A DNA stretch of 64,000 bases, from contig NC_057795.1 of NCBI RefSeq assembly GCF_018294505.1, positions 525,827,184 to 525,891,183 on the forward strand. Reading direction: 5' to 3'. The translations under genes were made by a program, and so were the position numbers. The notes below the pieces were generated by a model. It was not told the origin of the DNA. It saw only the letters and a list, made by a program, of their open reading frames with translations, and searched no databases. Numbering within the stretch: the first letter of the stretch is position 1; each line of letters opens with the position of its first letter. Of the stretch, positions 52,534 through 64,000 are shown piece by piece. This stretch comes from Triticum aestivum (lineage: Eukaryota > Streptophyta > Magnoliopsida > Poales > Poaceae).

Positions 52534-55500
52534 ATGACGTTCAGCAGATACAAAATGCCGCGCATAATTGACAGCACTGAGAACAACAACTTTCAGCAGA
52601 GTGGATATTCTTCTGAAAGAGATACTGGCTGGGTTACCCCTGAGGTTCCTCGTGGATTCTTCATGACAACAAACAGGGTGCAGTACTCTCCATAAGAAGA
52701 TTTTTCCCATGACGAAGATGTAGTTGAAGATGACGATGATGTCACATTCGTCTGGGAAGGCACTCACCAACGCGATGATGAAGACGATGACGATGAAGAT
52801 GAGCCGATAACAGTTCTCAACCCAGAGTATAAGCACGAGTTCACTATGTTTGGACAACATGTCCGAATAGACAATGATGATGCAGTTGAACACGATGTTG
52901 CAGCAGATGATGACTATGTCTATGATGATGTGCCACTGCTCCAAAATTTTCAATCCAATCCACCGAGACATTGTCATAACACTGGATTACCACCACGTCC
53001 ACCTGCACCCCAAAACAGAGCTCAGCGTCCACCTGCTGCACCGAAAAACAGAGCTCCAACTAGACCTGCTGCATCAACTTCGACGCTGCGGCCACCAATG
53101 GTGCCTCGGTCAAAAGTAATACGCAGGTACAAATCCTCCTCACTGTTACCACCGCGAGATCCTCAACTACACACATCTACTATAACCCCGCCATGTCCAA
53201 TACAACCCGGCGAGCTGCAAACACCATCAAGCGAACGACTCTACACACATGTAAGTTTATGGTCTGAAAAAAATAAATAGTTGCAGTCCATTTAGATAAC
53301 ATTGCAGTGCACACTGATATTTGTTGTGAGCTTTGGCTAGGAACATTGCAAATGCTTTATTAAACTCGTATGCACTCCTCGTATTCAAAAAACAGAACAG
53401 AACAAATTTTCTCATATAGCATTTCAATTAATGCAGGATAAAAACATGCCGCTGAACCTCGTACCTGCTGGTGGAATGAAATTCACCACGTACGACAAGG
53501 CATGGGACTTTTACAACAATTATGCAAGATGTGCAGGGTTTGGTATATGCAAGAGGGCAAAACAAAGGACAAATGCCTACATTGTCTGCTCAAGAGAAGG
53601 GGTCCACAAGCAGGCTGTGTCAGATTATCACCGGGTACGTCAGAAGACATCAAAAAGGATTGGCTGCAATGCAAAGATTAGAGTCAAAAAAATGAAGGAT
53701 GGCAAATTTGTGATAGAAATGGTTCAACTCAACCACAATCACAAGATGCTGGAAAGCCCCGGGATGCTTTTGCACATGCGATCGCACAAAAAAGACGATC
53801 CTCTGATAGACCAGTTAGTGAAAGACATGCAACTGGATAACCACACACATGATCAGATGATGTCGACGCTGTCGCGTATGTCCGGTGGTCTGCAGTACAT
53901 GGGACATACTAGCCGCGACTGGGTAAACAGGTAAGCACGTAACAGAGCATATCTCTTGAGCATTCTGTCTGTAATTATTCCCTGTTTGGTGAGATAAGTT
54001 TGCATTGTCTCTGAAAATGCAGGAAACAGAAGTTTGCCAGAGAAGAGTCTGAAGATGATGTCAGGAAACTTCTGAATTTCTTCGAGAAAATGCAAAAGAT
54101 AAACCCAGAGTTCTTCTATGATTATGACGTTGATGCAGATAACCGTGTAAGAAACGTCTTTTGGGCGAACGCAAGTTGCAGAGGATCGTATGAAGATTTT
54201 GGAGACTGCATTACATTTGACACGACGTATAAAACTAACAAATTCCACATGCCGCTAGGAGTGTTTGTGGGGGTGAACCATCATCTACAGAGCGCCATAT
54301 TTGCTGTTGCACTCATGCGAGATGAAACAATACCATCATTTGAGTGGGTTTTCAAAACCTTTCTGAGGTGTATGAACAACAAGCCGCCAATCTGCATGCT
54401 CACAGGTACAAAAAATAAAAAACACCTGCATACTTACGTTTTGTTTTGTTTTGTGCACTTATAGTTCTTCCATCTATCTTGCAAACACACAAACAACTTA
54501 ATAAAAAAATACTGTTTGTCTCTTCTCAGACATGTGTTCTTCGATGAAGGCAGCATTAAAAACTATCCTCCCACAAACTCTGCATAAGTTGTGTTGGTGG
54601 CATATCATGAAGAAGTACAAGGACCAGCTCGCCTTGCTGTGTAAGGCGCACGAGAAGCTCAAGGACGAACTCAATGCAGTGCTGAACCACCCACTAATGC
54701 CGTCAGAATTTGAACGAGCATGGAAGAACCTCATTCAGAGGTACAACTTGCAAGACGACGAAGTGATGAATTCACTGTGGGATGACAGGCACGAGTGGAT
54801 CTCAGCTTACTACAAGGAAATTTTCTATGCTCGGATGACTTCCACACAGAGAAGCGAGAGCATGAACCGCATACTGAAGAAAAATTTTGTCAGGGAGAAG
54901 CATGATCTCCATCTGTTTGCTCAGCAGGTGGACAAGTGCATTCAGACCAGGAAGGCCGTCAAGCACGCAGAGACACTAGCAAATGAGGTAAACAAAATGT
55001 CAATCAAAAATTGCTTAAAAAATATGACTACAAAAACAAACAATTTTTTCATTTCTCTGGATCGTAACAGTGCATTTGTGATCATGCAGTCAGAGGTAAA
55101 AACAACAACAAAGTTTGGCTTCGGAGTTCAGCTATCAAAAGTGTACACAAGAGCAGTGTTTGCAGATTTCAAAGAAACACTCTACCGTAGCACTGCATTC
55201 AGAGCAGAACGGTGCCCTGAGAACCCGACAAAGTATCTCGTACACCACTACAACAGATCAGATGTATTTGACTGGGCAAGGCATAATTTCCAAGTGGTCA
55301 CCGATGAAGAGAAAGGTGTCTACGAATGTGAGTGCAAACTCTGGACACACACAGGTGAGACTCCTAGCAAAAAAACTCTAGATTCTCATAGTCATGCACG
55401 AAAGCTAACTTACTGAACTTTAAAAGTACATATGCATGTGTAATTCACAAAACCAAATGAAGTTCACTTCTTTAAAAAATGAACAAATAATGAAAAAAAA

Positions 55501-56037
55501 TATGTTTACTAATTTCATGCAGTTCACTTACAGAACAAAAAAAAATCATGTGTTTGTCTGCAGGCCTCTTCTACGTCCATGGCTTATGCATGCTTTCTCA
55601 TTTGAGAGTACTCAACATTCCTGAGGTGTACATCATGAAAAGATACACCTGTAACGCAAGATCAGATGCAACGTTTGACAGAAGAGACTACGAACAAACA
55701 GGACCAGATGGAACCTCACTTTTTTGCCGTAGAAAATTGCTGACAGAAACAGCAATGGACCTTGCAAACAGAGCGACGAGATCCGACGCTGGGTGCCACA
55801 GAGCGTTGTATGGTATGAGGGCATTGATAGAGGAAGTTAACATGCTCAACAAAGAAGAAGAAGAAGCAGCAAAACTAAAGCAAGCAGAGAAATACCAACA
55901 TGACAATAAAGCCGAGCAAGTAGAAAAAACTGAACACATTGGAACTGGTGCTATCAAAAAAGAAACAATTCTTCCACCTCCTGTTTCAAACACAAGAGGA
56001 AGAAAGAAAGGTGGAGACGCAAACCAGAAAAAGGTGG
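52534..56037 (+). pseudogene. FAR1-related / MULE-transposase-like gene, 3' end cut by a chromovirus
   Basis: Exons 52534-53250, 53437-53930, 54023-54405, 54530-54987, 55090-55354 and 55564-56037 have GT-AG introns and consistent phase. Exon 1 is acidic (VVEDDDDVTF, DDEDDDDEDEP) with a TAA at 52693-52695. Exon 2 holds a FAR1 DNA-binding domain (YDKAWDFYNNYARCAGFGI, CNAKIRVKK, NHNHKM). Exons 3-4 hold the MULE transposase core (FGDCITFDTTYKTNKFHMP, LCWWHIMKKYKD). Exons 5-6 hold a SWIM-type zinc finger (YECECKLW, then LFYVHGLCMLSHLRV) where the usual third Cys is Tyr. The last exon runs into the LTR at 56038, so the C-terminus is foreign. FAR1/FHY3 family members are domesticated transcription factors; a transposon origin cannot be excluded, as the right end is out of view. 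Confidence 0.8.
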
Positions 56038-59000
56038 TGTCAGGACCCCGACTCGATGTCACATCGATCTAGCTGGTAACACCTCATATCACTTTGCGGC
56101 CTCACGCACGGTATCCCCACGGGTGTCGTCTTACCTTTTCCCGGGACCGTTTGCGCCTTTTGGCTCACGTATATGATAGTGTCGCTAGCATCCATATGAT
56201 AAAGAGCCCGGGCTGACATGACTAGTCGTAAACCCAAAGTGGCACAGACTTACAGGGACAGGCATCCATGACCCAGCTTCGAACGTGTCGGTCATCAGCA
56301 AGTGGGTCCGGGCTATAGCACTGGGCTAGCAGGACTCCGGTAAACCGGGCTGTAGCGGGCTAACAGGACTCCGGTACTCAAAGCGTGACATTTCCCCGAA
56401 GGGACAGACACAGGAACGAAGAAGGACACATGCCGGCCAGCCTAAGTGTTCCAGAGCAGTAGCAAGCTACCATGGCTCAGCGGTAACACTAGGAGACATT
56501 TCCCGGTAAGAGAGGCTACTAAAGATAAACAACTAGATAGTCAGATCCCACACATACCAAGCATTTCAATCATACACACAATATGCTCGATATGTGCAAA
56601 TACAACGAAGCATCACAACATGACTCTATGACACAAGTACTTTATTTAAGGCTCAGGGAGCCATACATATCATACACACAGGTACGGGTCTCACAACCCA
56701 ACATACAAATCATACAGTCATACAAGCCAACAGCGGAAGTACTTTGTCTGGGTACAGACAACTAGTAAAATAAAAGAGGCTTGGAAAGCCTAGCTATACT
56801 ACGTGGTCCATCACAAGCTCAGGGTCACCACCTGGGTCTTTAGCCTACTCGTTGATGTCAACGTCTACATAGAACCCATCAGAAGGGGTTGCAGCGTCTT
56901 CTGTAAAAAATGTAGATTATAGCAACATGAGTACAAAAGTACTCAGCAAGACTTACATCAGATCCTACATACATGCATAGTATCAAGAAGGGTTGGTGGA
57001 GTTATTGCAGCAAGCTAGCTTTGACTCTTGGCTAGACTATCCTACGATACTCCAACTTGAAATGTTTTGCGCACACGAGTCCACTACTCACCACTTCAAT
57101 ACACTACCGAGGATCCACCTCCGTCTTCCTACGGAAGAGCCATCCTCGGCACTCACACTTATCTTGAGGCTTTTAGTAGTTTCCATTTACTTGTCTATGA
57201 ACTGTATAGGCAACCAAGTAGTCCTTTACCGCGGACGCGGCTATTCGAATAGATCATGATAACCCTGCAGGGGTGTACTTCTTCATACACGCTCTCACCA
57301 CTTATCGTCGTTTACACGACATGTACTCGGCAACCTTCAAGCGGAAGCCCAACGTGGGTGTCGGCCATGAACTACCTAATCACCTAAGCCTCCAGTCTAG
57401 GTTTATCGCCTATTCAGGTTCCATCCGCAGGGAGTCCGGCCGAGGTTTCCCATACGGCCCCGAACGATGTGAACAGGGTTCCCGAGATACCTAACGGGTA
57501 TCCGGTACACCGTGCCACGTACCTACCGCATCACAGCCCACCCCTACGGTCAGCGCTGTCCACGGCCTCCAGTAGGCTACAAACACCAGAAACTACTTGC
57601 AACTCCTGGACGGAGAACTAGGGTGAATAAGAAGTCGAGAGGGTCCATTGGTTTTGGGCCCAATGCATGGTAGTAGCTGATTCTTAAATCACACATACAG
57701 ATCTCAGTGCTTAAGGTCGGCTTCAATGAAACAACCCACCATGTACTCCTACATGGCCTCTCATCGATACCTTTACCAAATCGTGTTCACCACACCACTC
57801 TCATTACCGACATAATCATTTCACTCTAGCCCATCACCCAGATGAACCAGACCTGACACAACTCTAAGCGTAGCAGGCATAGCAAGGTAGGAACAACACA
57901 TACATAAGGCTCAATCAACTCCTACACATGCTAGTGGGTTTCATCTAGTTACTGTGGCAATGACAGGTCATGCAGAGGAAATGGGTTCAACTACCGCAGC
58001 ACACAGCAGTTTGAATCGCGTTGTCTTAATGCAGTAAAAGAGAGCAGGAGCAAGAACATGGGATTGTATCGATATGATCAAATGGTTGGTTGCTTGCCTG
58101 ATGGTTCGATGCACGGATACGGTTCTTCGTTAGGGTAATCACGGTACTCCTCGGGGACAGATCCTGTCGCAAAGGACATTGATACACAAACATCACCAAA
58201 CAATATGCAACAATATGATGCATGCATGAAACATGGCAATATGAGTGTGTTGGGCTAATGCAACTAAAGCCAGGAGTGTTTGAACAAATTTGAATCAAAG
58301 ATTCAAATTTCAAACTCAAATATGGCCTCTTTAAGTGCTTTTCCTTATTCTGATTAAAACATCAACTTAACTTGTTTGATCATGCATGAAAATGGTACAG
58401 ATGGATAGATTGGATTTTTCTGATCATTTTTCATATATAATTTGTCCAATTTGGAGTTACAGAATAAAAGTTATGAATTTTTGAAGTTTAATTAATATTC
58501 TGGAATTTCCTGATTTAATTTAAATCCAGAAATTCAATTACTGCGTCAGCCTGACGTCACAGTGGCATCAGCAGGTCAACAGGGCTGGCTCGGGTCAAAC
58601 CTGACGTGTGGGGTCCACACGTCAGTGACACAGGGGCTAATCCCGCGTTGACCCGGGCTGGTTAGCTTTGACTAGGCCCTGGGCCCACTTGTCAGCGTCA
58701 GTAGGTGGGGGGGTTAGTGACTAATTAACTAAGCCACGTCAGCCCGCCGGAGTTCTGGCCGGCGGCGACCATTAGTGCGGCGGCGAGAGTGGTTTTGGTC
58801 GTTTCGGCCACTAAATGGACCGCGGAGGCCACCGGAGTGGAGCTGAGGACAACCCGCAGCTCTTGGCGGAGCCCGTTGGGGTCGGGGTGGCCGGAGTCGA
58901 CGGCGGCGAGCTCGGCTGCGGCCGCCGGGGTTCGGTCGTGCACGGGAACGGTGCTGGAGCTCGAAGTCGAGCAAGGCGAGGCGCTAGGGATGCTCTACGG

Positions 59001-60101
59001 GGTTCTGTGAACCCGTTGGACTCGCCGGGGTGACCAAATGGTCACCGGAGCTGCGTCGACGGCGAGCTCGGCGACGGCGGAGGTTCGGCCGTGGTGGGGA
59101 GGAGGCTACGGTGAGGGAACGAGGGGAAGGAGAGGGGGAAACGGTGGCGTAGCTCACCGCGGTTGCAGTGGGCGTCGAAGCGGGCTCGGGGACGCGCTGG
59201 AGACGGCGAATTCGACGGCGACGGTGGTCGGAGCCCGAAGAGGGGAACGGCGACGTGGCGGCGATGCAGGGCTTCCGGGGAGCTGTGGAGCGGTGGGGAG
59301 GAAGAGGGAGTCGAGGCGGAGCTCCTGAGTTAGTCGGGGAAGCGAGGGGTGGTCGGAGACGGTGGCTATGGCGAACGGCGGCGACGGTGGTGTTCGGTCG
59401 GGCGGGAGAGAGAGCGAGGGAGAGCCGGGGAGAGTGAATGGGGTGTCGGCGAGGTCGGGGCGACGACCAGAAGACGATCCACGCGGCGCAACGGCGACCA
59501 GGGCGATGCAGAGAGGCTGGGTGGTGCGTGGCGAGCTCGGGCGCGCCATGCTCACCTCCCTGCCTGCTCTGGCAAGGGGAAGCAGCTGGCTGGCACGGGC
59601 CAGCACAGTGCTGGGCCGGCTGGGCTGGGCAGGTAGGTCCAGGTAAGTCTACTCCTTTTATTTATTTTTCTGTTTTCTGTTTTTATTTAATATATCTGCA
59701 ACTTTGTTGAATTAAATAAAATACCTAGGCAACTCCAAAAATCACCAAACTACTCCTGGTCCATAGTTGGATTATTTCCAACATGAAACATTTTAGTTTG
59801 GAGATATTTGAGCATTTAAATATTTTATATAATTTTAAATGCCCAAATTCAAATACTTATGACTTAATTCAAAAACCCTAGGATGGCCTAGGAAAATGTG
59901 CACCACTTTTGGCAGAGTTTCTGAACCAAGGCAAAAATGATGGGCATTTTAGAAGGGCATTTCAGGTTCATTGAAAAATTATTTTAGTAACCCTAGTTGG
60001 TTTCAGAGGGGACTGGGGGTTCTGTCATCCCCATTTCAAGTTTCTGATGAAAGAGTAAACATGATGCAACACTCTAATGCATGACTAGCTAGGGTGTGAC
60101 A
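56038..60101 (-). repeat. 3' LTR of the chromovirus (4.06 kb)
   Basis: Unusually long. From 56038 to about 58500 the composition is mixed. About 58540-59640 is a GC-rich, CpG-rich island with several long compositional ORFs on both strands. About 59650-60101 is AT-rich. The first bases on the minus strand include the stop codon of the polyprotein. No protein in the island was recognised. Only one LTR is in view, so the boundary relies on the TG...CA ends, the polypurine tract and the interrupted exon. Confidence 0.78.
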
Positions 60102-63100
60102 ACTCACCCCCACTCAAAAGAATCTCGTCCCGAGATTTGGGTTCCTCCGAGAAGAAGGCGGGATACTCGAGTCGAAGACGATCCTCCCTTTCCCAAGTTG
60201 CTTCATCCTCAGAATGGTGCGACCATTGAACCTTGAGAAACTTGATATTATGACGTCGCGTGGTACGTTCGGCTTGATCGAGGATACGAATGGGGTACTC
60301 TCGATATGTAAGATTATCTTGGAGATCAAGCGTTTCGTGGTCCACTTCACGGATAGGATCCGAGAAGCAATGCCTGAGTTGAGAAACGTGGAAGACATCG
60401 TGAACTCTGGAGAGATGCGGAGGTAGTTCCAACTGGTAGGCAACTTCTCCTCGTTTGGCAAGAATGCGAAAAGGTCCAATGTAACGAGGAGCCAATTTGC
60501 CTTTGATACCGAATCGATGGGTTCCCTTCAGAGGGGTGACCCGAAGATAAGCCTTCTCGTCAACCTCGAAAGTCATAGCCTTATGTTTTCGGTCATATTG
60601 ACTCTTTTGACGGGATTGGGCTGTTTTCAACTTTTCACGAACGATACGAACTTGTTCTTTTGCTTCCTGAATCATATCCGGGCCAAAGAATTGTCTTTCC
60701 CCGGTCTCTGACCAGTTAAGGGGTGTTCGACATCGTCGTCCATAGAGAACTTCAAAAGGGGCTTTACCCAAGCTAGATTGATAGCTGTTGTTGTAAGCGA
60801 ATTCGGCAAATGGAAGGCACTTCTCCCAGTCCATTCCGAAAAGAGATAACGGAGGCTCGAAGCATGTCTTCTAGAATTTGGTTGACGCGTTCCACTTGAC
60901 CACTTGACTGAGGGTGGAAAGCGGTGCTGAAGGAGAGACGGGTTCCCATAGCATTTTGGAAACTTTCCCAAAATCGAGAGGTGAAGAGACTTCCTCGATC
61001 CGAATTGATTTCCAAAGGAACACCATGGAGGGACACTATTCGGGAGATGTATAAGTCTGCCAGCTGGCTAGCGGTTATGCTCTCACGAACAGGTAAGAAA
61101 TGAGCTACTTTGGAAAGACGATCGACCACGACGAATATAGCATTATTCCCTCTTTTGGTCCTGGGAAAACCGGTAATGAAATCCATACCAATCTTATCCC
61201 ATTTCCATTCAGGAATAGCTAAGGGTTGAAGGGTGCCAGCAGGCCGTTGATGCTCTGCTTTTACACGACGGCAGACGTCGCAATTGGCAATATACTGAGC
61301 AATTTCTCTCTTCATCCTAGTCCACCAGAACCTCTGGCGTAGGTCCTGATACATTTTTGTGCTACCGGGATGAATGGTGAGAGGAGATTCATGAGCTTCC
61401 TTAAGGATCAAACGCCTCAGGTTTCGCACTTTGGGAACCACTAGTCGATTCCCGAAGTATACGATCCCTTGATCATTAATGGAGAAGCAATTCGCAATTC
61501 CTTTCTGAATGTTCTTTTTGATGCGGGAGATTCCCGGATCTACCTTCTGTGCTTTGATAATTTGATCTGTAAGGGTAGGTTTTGCCACCAAGGTGGAAAG
61601 TAAACCTTGAGGTACAATGTGAAGGTTAAGCTTCCGAAATTCCTCATGGAGAAGCGGTTGACTTTGTTGTAACATCAGGTTGTTACAATAAGATTTACAA
61701 CTTAGCGCATCAGCCATGACGTTGGCTTTCCCTGGGGTATAGGTTATTCCTAAGTCGAAGTCTGTGATCAACTCAACCCAACGTCTCTGCCTGAGATTCA
61801 AATCCGGTTGGGTGAAGATGTACTTCAGACTTTGGTGATCAGTGAATATTTCGCAACGATTACCGAGGAGGTAATGTCGCCAGGTCTTAAGTGCATAGAC
61901 TACGGCTGCAAGCTCTAGATCATGAGTAGGATAATTTTCCTCATGTGGGTGCAATTGCCGTGAAGCGTAAGCAATTACGTGTCGATCCTGCATGAGAATG
62001 CAACCTAGTCCTTGTCGCGAGGCGTCGCAGTAGATAACGAAGTCCTTGGAGAAGTCTGGCGGTACCAGTACGGGAGCAGAAGTCAGGCGTCTTTTCAGTT
62101 CCTCAAAGCTGTGCTCACATTGTGGAGTCCATTCGAACTTCTTATCTTTCTTGAGGAGTTCGGTTAGAGGTTTAGCAACTTTGGAGAAGTTCTCGACAAA
62201 GCGACGGCAATAGCTCGCTAAGCCTAGAAAACTCCGAACTTGCTTGACCGATTCGGGTGGAGTCCAATCAAGGACGGCTTGAACTCGCTCAGGGTTAACA
62301 GCAATACCTTTACCAGATATTACATGACCCAGATAGGTCACTTCTGGCAACCAGAATTCACATTTAGAATATTTGGCATAAAGGCGATGCTCTCGAAGTT
62401 TCTTCAACACTAGCCTCAAATGTTCGGCATGTTCTTCCTCGTTCTTGGAGTAGATGAGTATATCATCGAGATAGACTACGACGAATTTATCTAAATACTC
62501 CATGAAGATTGAGTTCATTAACCGAGAAAAGGTGGCTGGAGCGTTGGTTAAACCGAAGGACATGACGGTGTACTCGTATTGGCCATAACGAGTAACAAAG
62601 GCCGTTTTAGGAATGTCCCCGTTTCTGATTTTGATTTGATGGTATCCCAACCTCAAATCCATCTTGGAGAAGACTGAGGATCCAGCGAGCTGATCATACA
62701 GATCGTTGATCCTGGGAAGTAGATATTTGTTCTTGATTGTGACCAAATTGACAGGTCGGTAATCTACAACCATCCGGTCCGTACCATCTTTCTTCTTGAC
62801 GAATAGGACGGGGCAAGCCCACGGAGATGAACTAGGGCGGATGAAACCCTTTTTCAAGGATTCATCGAGTTGTTTCTTAAGCTCGGCTAGTTCTAGGGGT
62901 GCCATCTTATAAGGTCTTCTAGCAATCGGAACGGTTCCGGGGATGAGGTCTATTACGAACTCAACATCCCTGTCAGGTGGAACACCTGGCAATTCCTCTG
63001 GAAAGACATCCGGGAAGTCACGGACTACCGGAACGTCGTCAAGGTCTGGCAAAGGGCTGGCGTTAAGAGAATATAATTGTCGCTTGGCTATTCGGGTCAA

Positions 63101-64000
63101 GACATTAACTATCTTACCCGAAGGATGGGTGAGTTGAACAGTCCTAGAGAAGCAATCAATTTTGGCTTGATGAGCTGACATCCAGTCCATACCCAAAATG
63201 ATATTAATATCTGAAGATTTAAGGGCTATCAAAGATGCGAGAAAAACAAGTCTATCGACTTGGATTTCATTTCCATGGCTTACTCTAGAAGTTTGCCATT
63301 TGGATCCCGGAGTTTGAATTACCATAGAGGATGGCAAGTCACAGAATGCAACGTTATGCAAACGAGCATAATTTTCAGATATAAAAGAATGAGAGGCTCC
63401 TGTATCGAAAAGAACAGATGCCGGGTGGCAATTAACAAGAAGTGTACCGAGAACGATGTTGGGGTCCTCTTGAGCTTCTTCGGCAGAGATACAGTTGACA
63501 TGGCCACGTGCAGCGGTGACCGGTTTAGCATGAAACACTTTCCCTGTCGGCTTGCCACGGCCAACAGCTTTAGCAGATTGATTGGGGTTGGTCTGGGGAC
63601 ACTCACGCATATAGTGACCAGATTCCCCACACTTGAAACAAGTCACGGAACTGGTACGTGGAGGAGCATTATTGGTTGGACCTCCATAGGGCTTGGCCGG
63701 TGCAGACTGTTGAACAGGGCGAGGCGCCTGGAAGGATGGCCTCGGTGTGAACCTGGGTGGCAGGGCGGTATTGGGTACCCACACGCGGCGCTTCTGAGGA
63801 CCAGCACCGGATGAGGAACCCGTGTCACGTCCATGCTTGCGTGTTGCGTCATAGTCAGTCTGACCAGTTTCAGCACTGATGGCTTTGTTGACAAGTTTCG
63901 AAAAAGATGTGCACTCATGCAGACGGAGGTCGCGGCAAAGCTCAGGACTAAGGCCCTTACGGAACCTTGCTTGCTTCTTGGCGTCAGTAGACACTTCCTC
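60085..64000 (-). pseudogene. gag-pol polyprotein of the chromovirus (one frameshift, 5' end off window)
   Basis: Minus-strand domains in order: gag C-terminal part ([19 protein letters not shown]), CCHC zinc knuckle [14 protein letters not shown], protease [15 protein letters not shown] ([45 protein letters not shown]), RNase H ([29 protein letters not shown]), integrase ([57 protein letters not shown]) and a chromodomain (EYPIRILDQAERTTRR, HHSEDEATWERED). RT motifs and the DDE triad are intact. One extra T in a T-run near 60845 shifts the frame between RASVISF and the [16 protein letters not shown] segment. The stop at 60085 lies inside the 3' LTR. Confidence 0.9.

Larger units (their letters stand above)
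56038..64000 (-). mobile_element. Chromovirus (Tekay/Del-type Ty3/Gypsy), 5' part outside window
   Basis: On the minus strand, gag (partial), protease, RT, RNase H, integrase and a C-terminal chromodomain are followed by a polypurine tract (60102-60115, GAGTGGGGGTGAGT-like) and a 4,064-bp 3' LTR (60101-56038) that starts TGTCACACCC and ends GGTCCTGACA. It inserted into the last exon of the FAR1-like gene; the bases before it are GGTGG (56033-56037), the expected target duplication, whose partner is off the right edge. Confidence 0.88.

Noticed and set aside
58725..59710. Several 70-150-codon ORFs in the chromovirus LTR
   Set aside because: Compositional ORFs in a GC-rich island on both strands; reported as an island, not as genes.
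1..64000. Search for tRNA, rRNA, CRISPR arrays, bacterial operons or prophage
   Set aside because: None seen. The tRNA-like match near 48955 is a retrotransposon primer-binding site, and repeated short motifs are not regularly spaced with unique spacers.

Overview
This window is eukaryotic plant DNA, almost certainly from a Triticeae grass (wheat or an Aegilops/Triticum relative). It consists almost wholly of nested transposable elements: two Athila-type Ty3/Gypsy families, two copies of a Tat-type Gypsy element, a long-LTR chromovirus, a CACTA transposon carrying a captured gene, and a fold-back Mutator-type element. The recurrent CACTA 'TTAGTCCCGGTT' subterminal repeats and LTR starts of the TGATACGTC type are typical of Triticeae. 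There are no bacterial operons, rRNA, tRNA or CRISPR arrays. Family names are from general recognition; no database was searched.

Layout. The outermost element is GYP-A, an autonomous-type Athila-like retrotransposon on the minus strand. It has its 5' LTR at 48984-50490, primer-binding site at 48955-48972, gag at 47802-48877, protease at 35059-35537, RT/RNase H at 33108-35058, integrase at 2170-3207, an extra ORF at 1302-1817, and 3' noncoding DNA running off the left edge. GYP-A is split by TAT-2 (35538-47801, plus strand, 5-bp duplication CCCAT) and by a GYP-B complex (3208-33107). GYP-B is a smaller Athila-like family with gag-protease and a late ORF but no RT or integrase. It is present as one LTR-to-LTR copy (17351-33107) fused in tandem to a second, truncated gag (16353-17350 plus 3208-3345). 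TAT-1 (3351-16347, minus strand, duplication ACTGT) lies inside that second gag. A CACTA element (21839-27994, duplication CTA) lies inside the late ORF of GYP-B and itself carries a fold-back element (26309-27166, 9-bp duplication TATTTTTAA).

To the right of GYP-A are a broken coiled-coil gene (50491-51412, minus), a minisatellite, and a six-exon FAR1-like/MULE-transposase-like gene (52534-56037, plus). The last exon of the FAR1-like gene is cut by a chromovirus (56038 to beyond 64000, minus) with a 4.06-kb LTR.

Nearly every gene is decayed by stops and frameshifts, so most are called pseudogenes. The most interesting biology is in the two Tat copies. Between pol and the 3' LTR each carries a four-exon gene on the opposite strand, with its own TATA box and consensus splice sites. 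In TAT-2 the spliced exons total 3,496 nt, which is an intact frame of about 1,164 codons after correcting a single extra C. Other points are a GC-rich hairpin box shared by the two Athila-like families, a short C-T-T-G-Y-C-G motif that saturates the Tat family, and a 51-bp fold-back at the LTR/primer-site junction of TAT-1.
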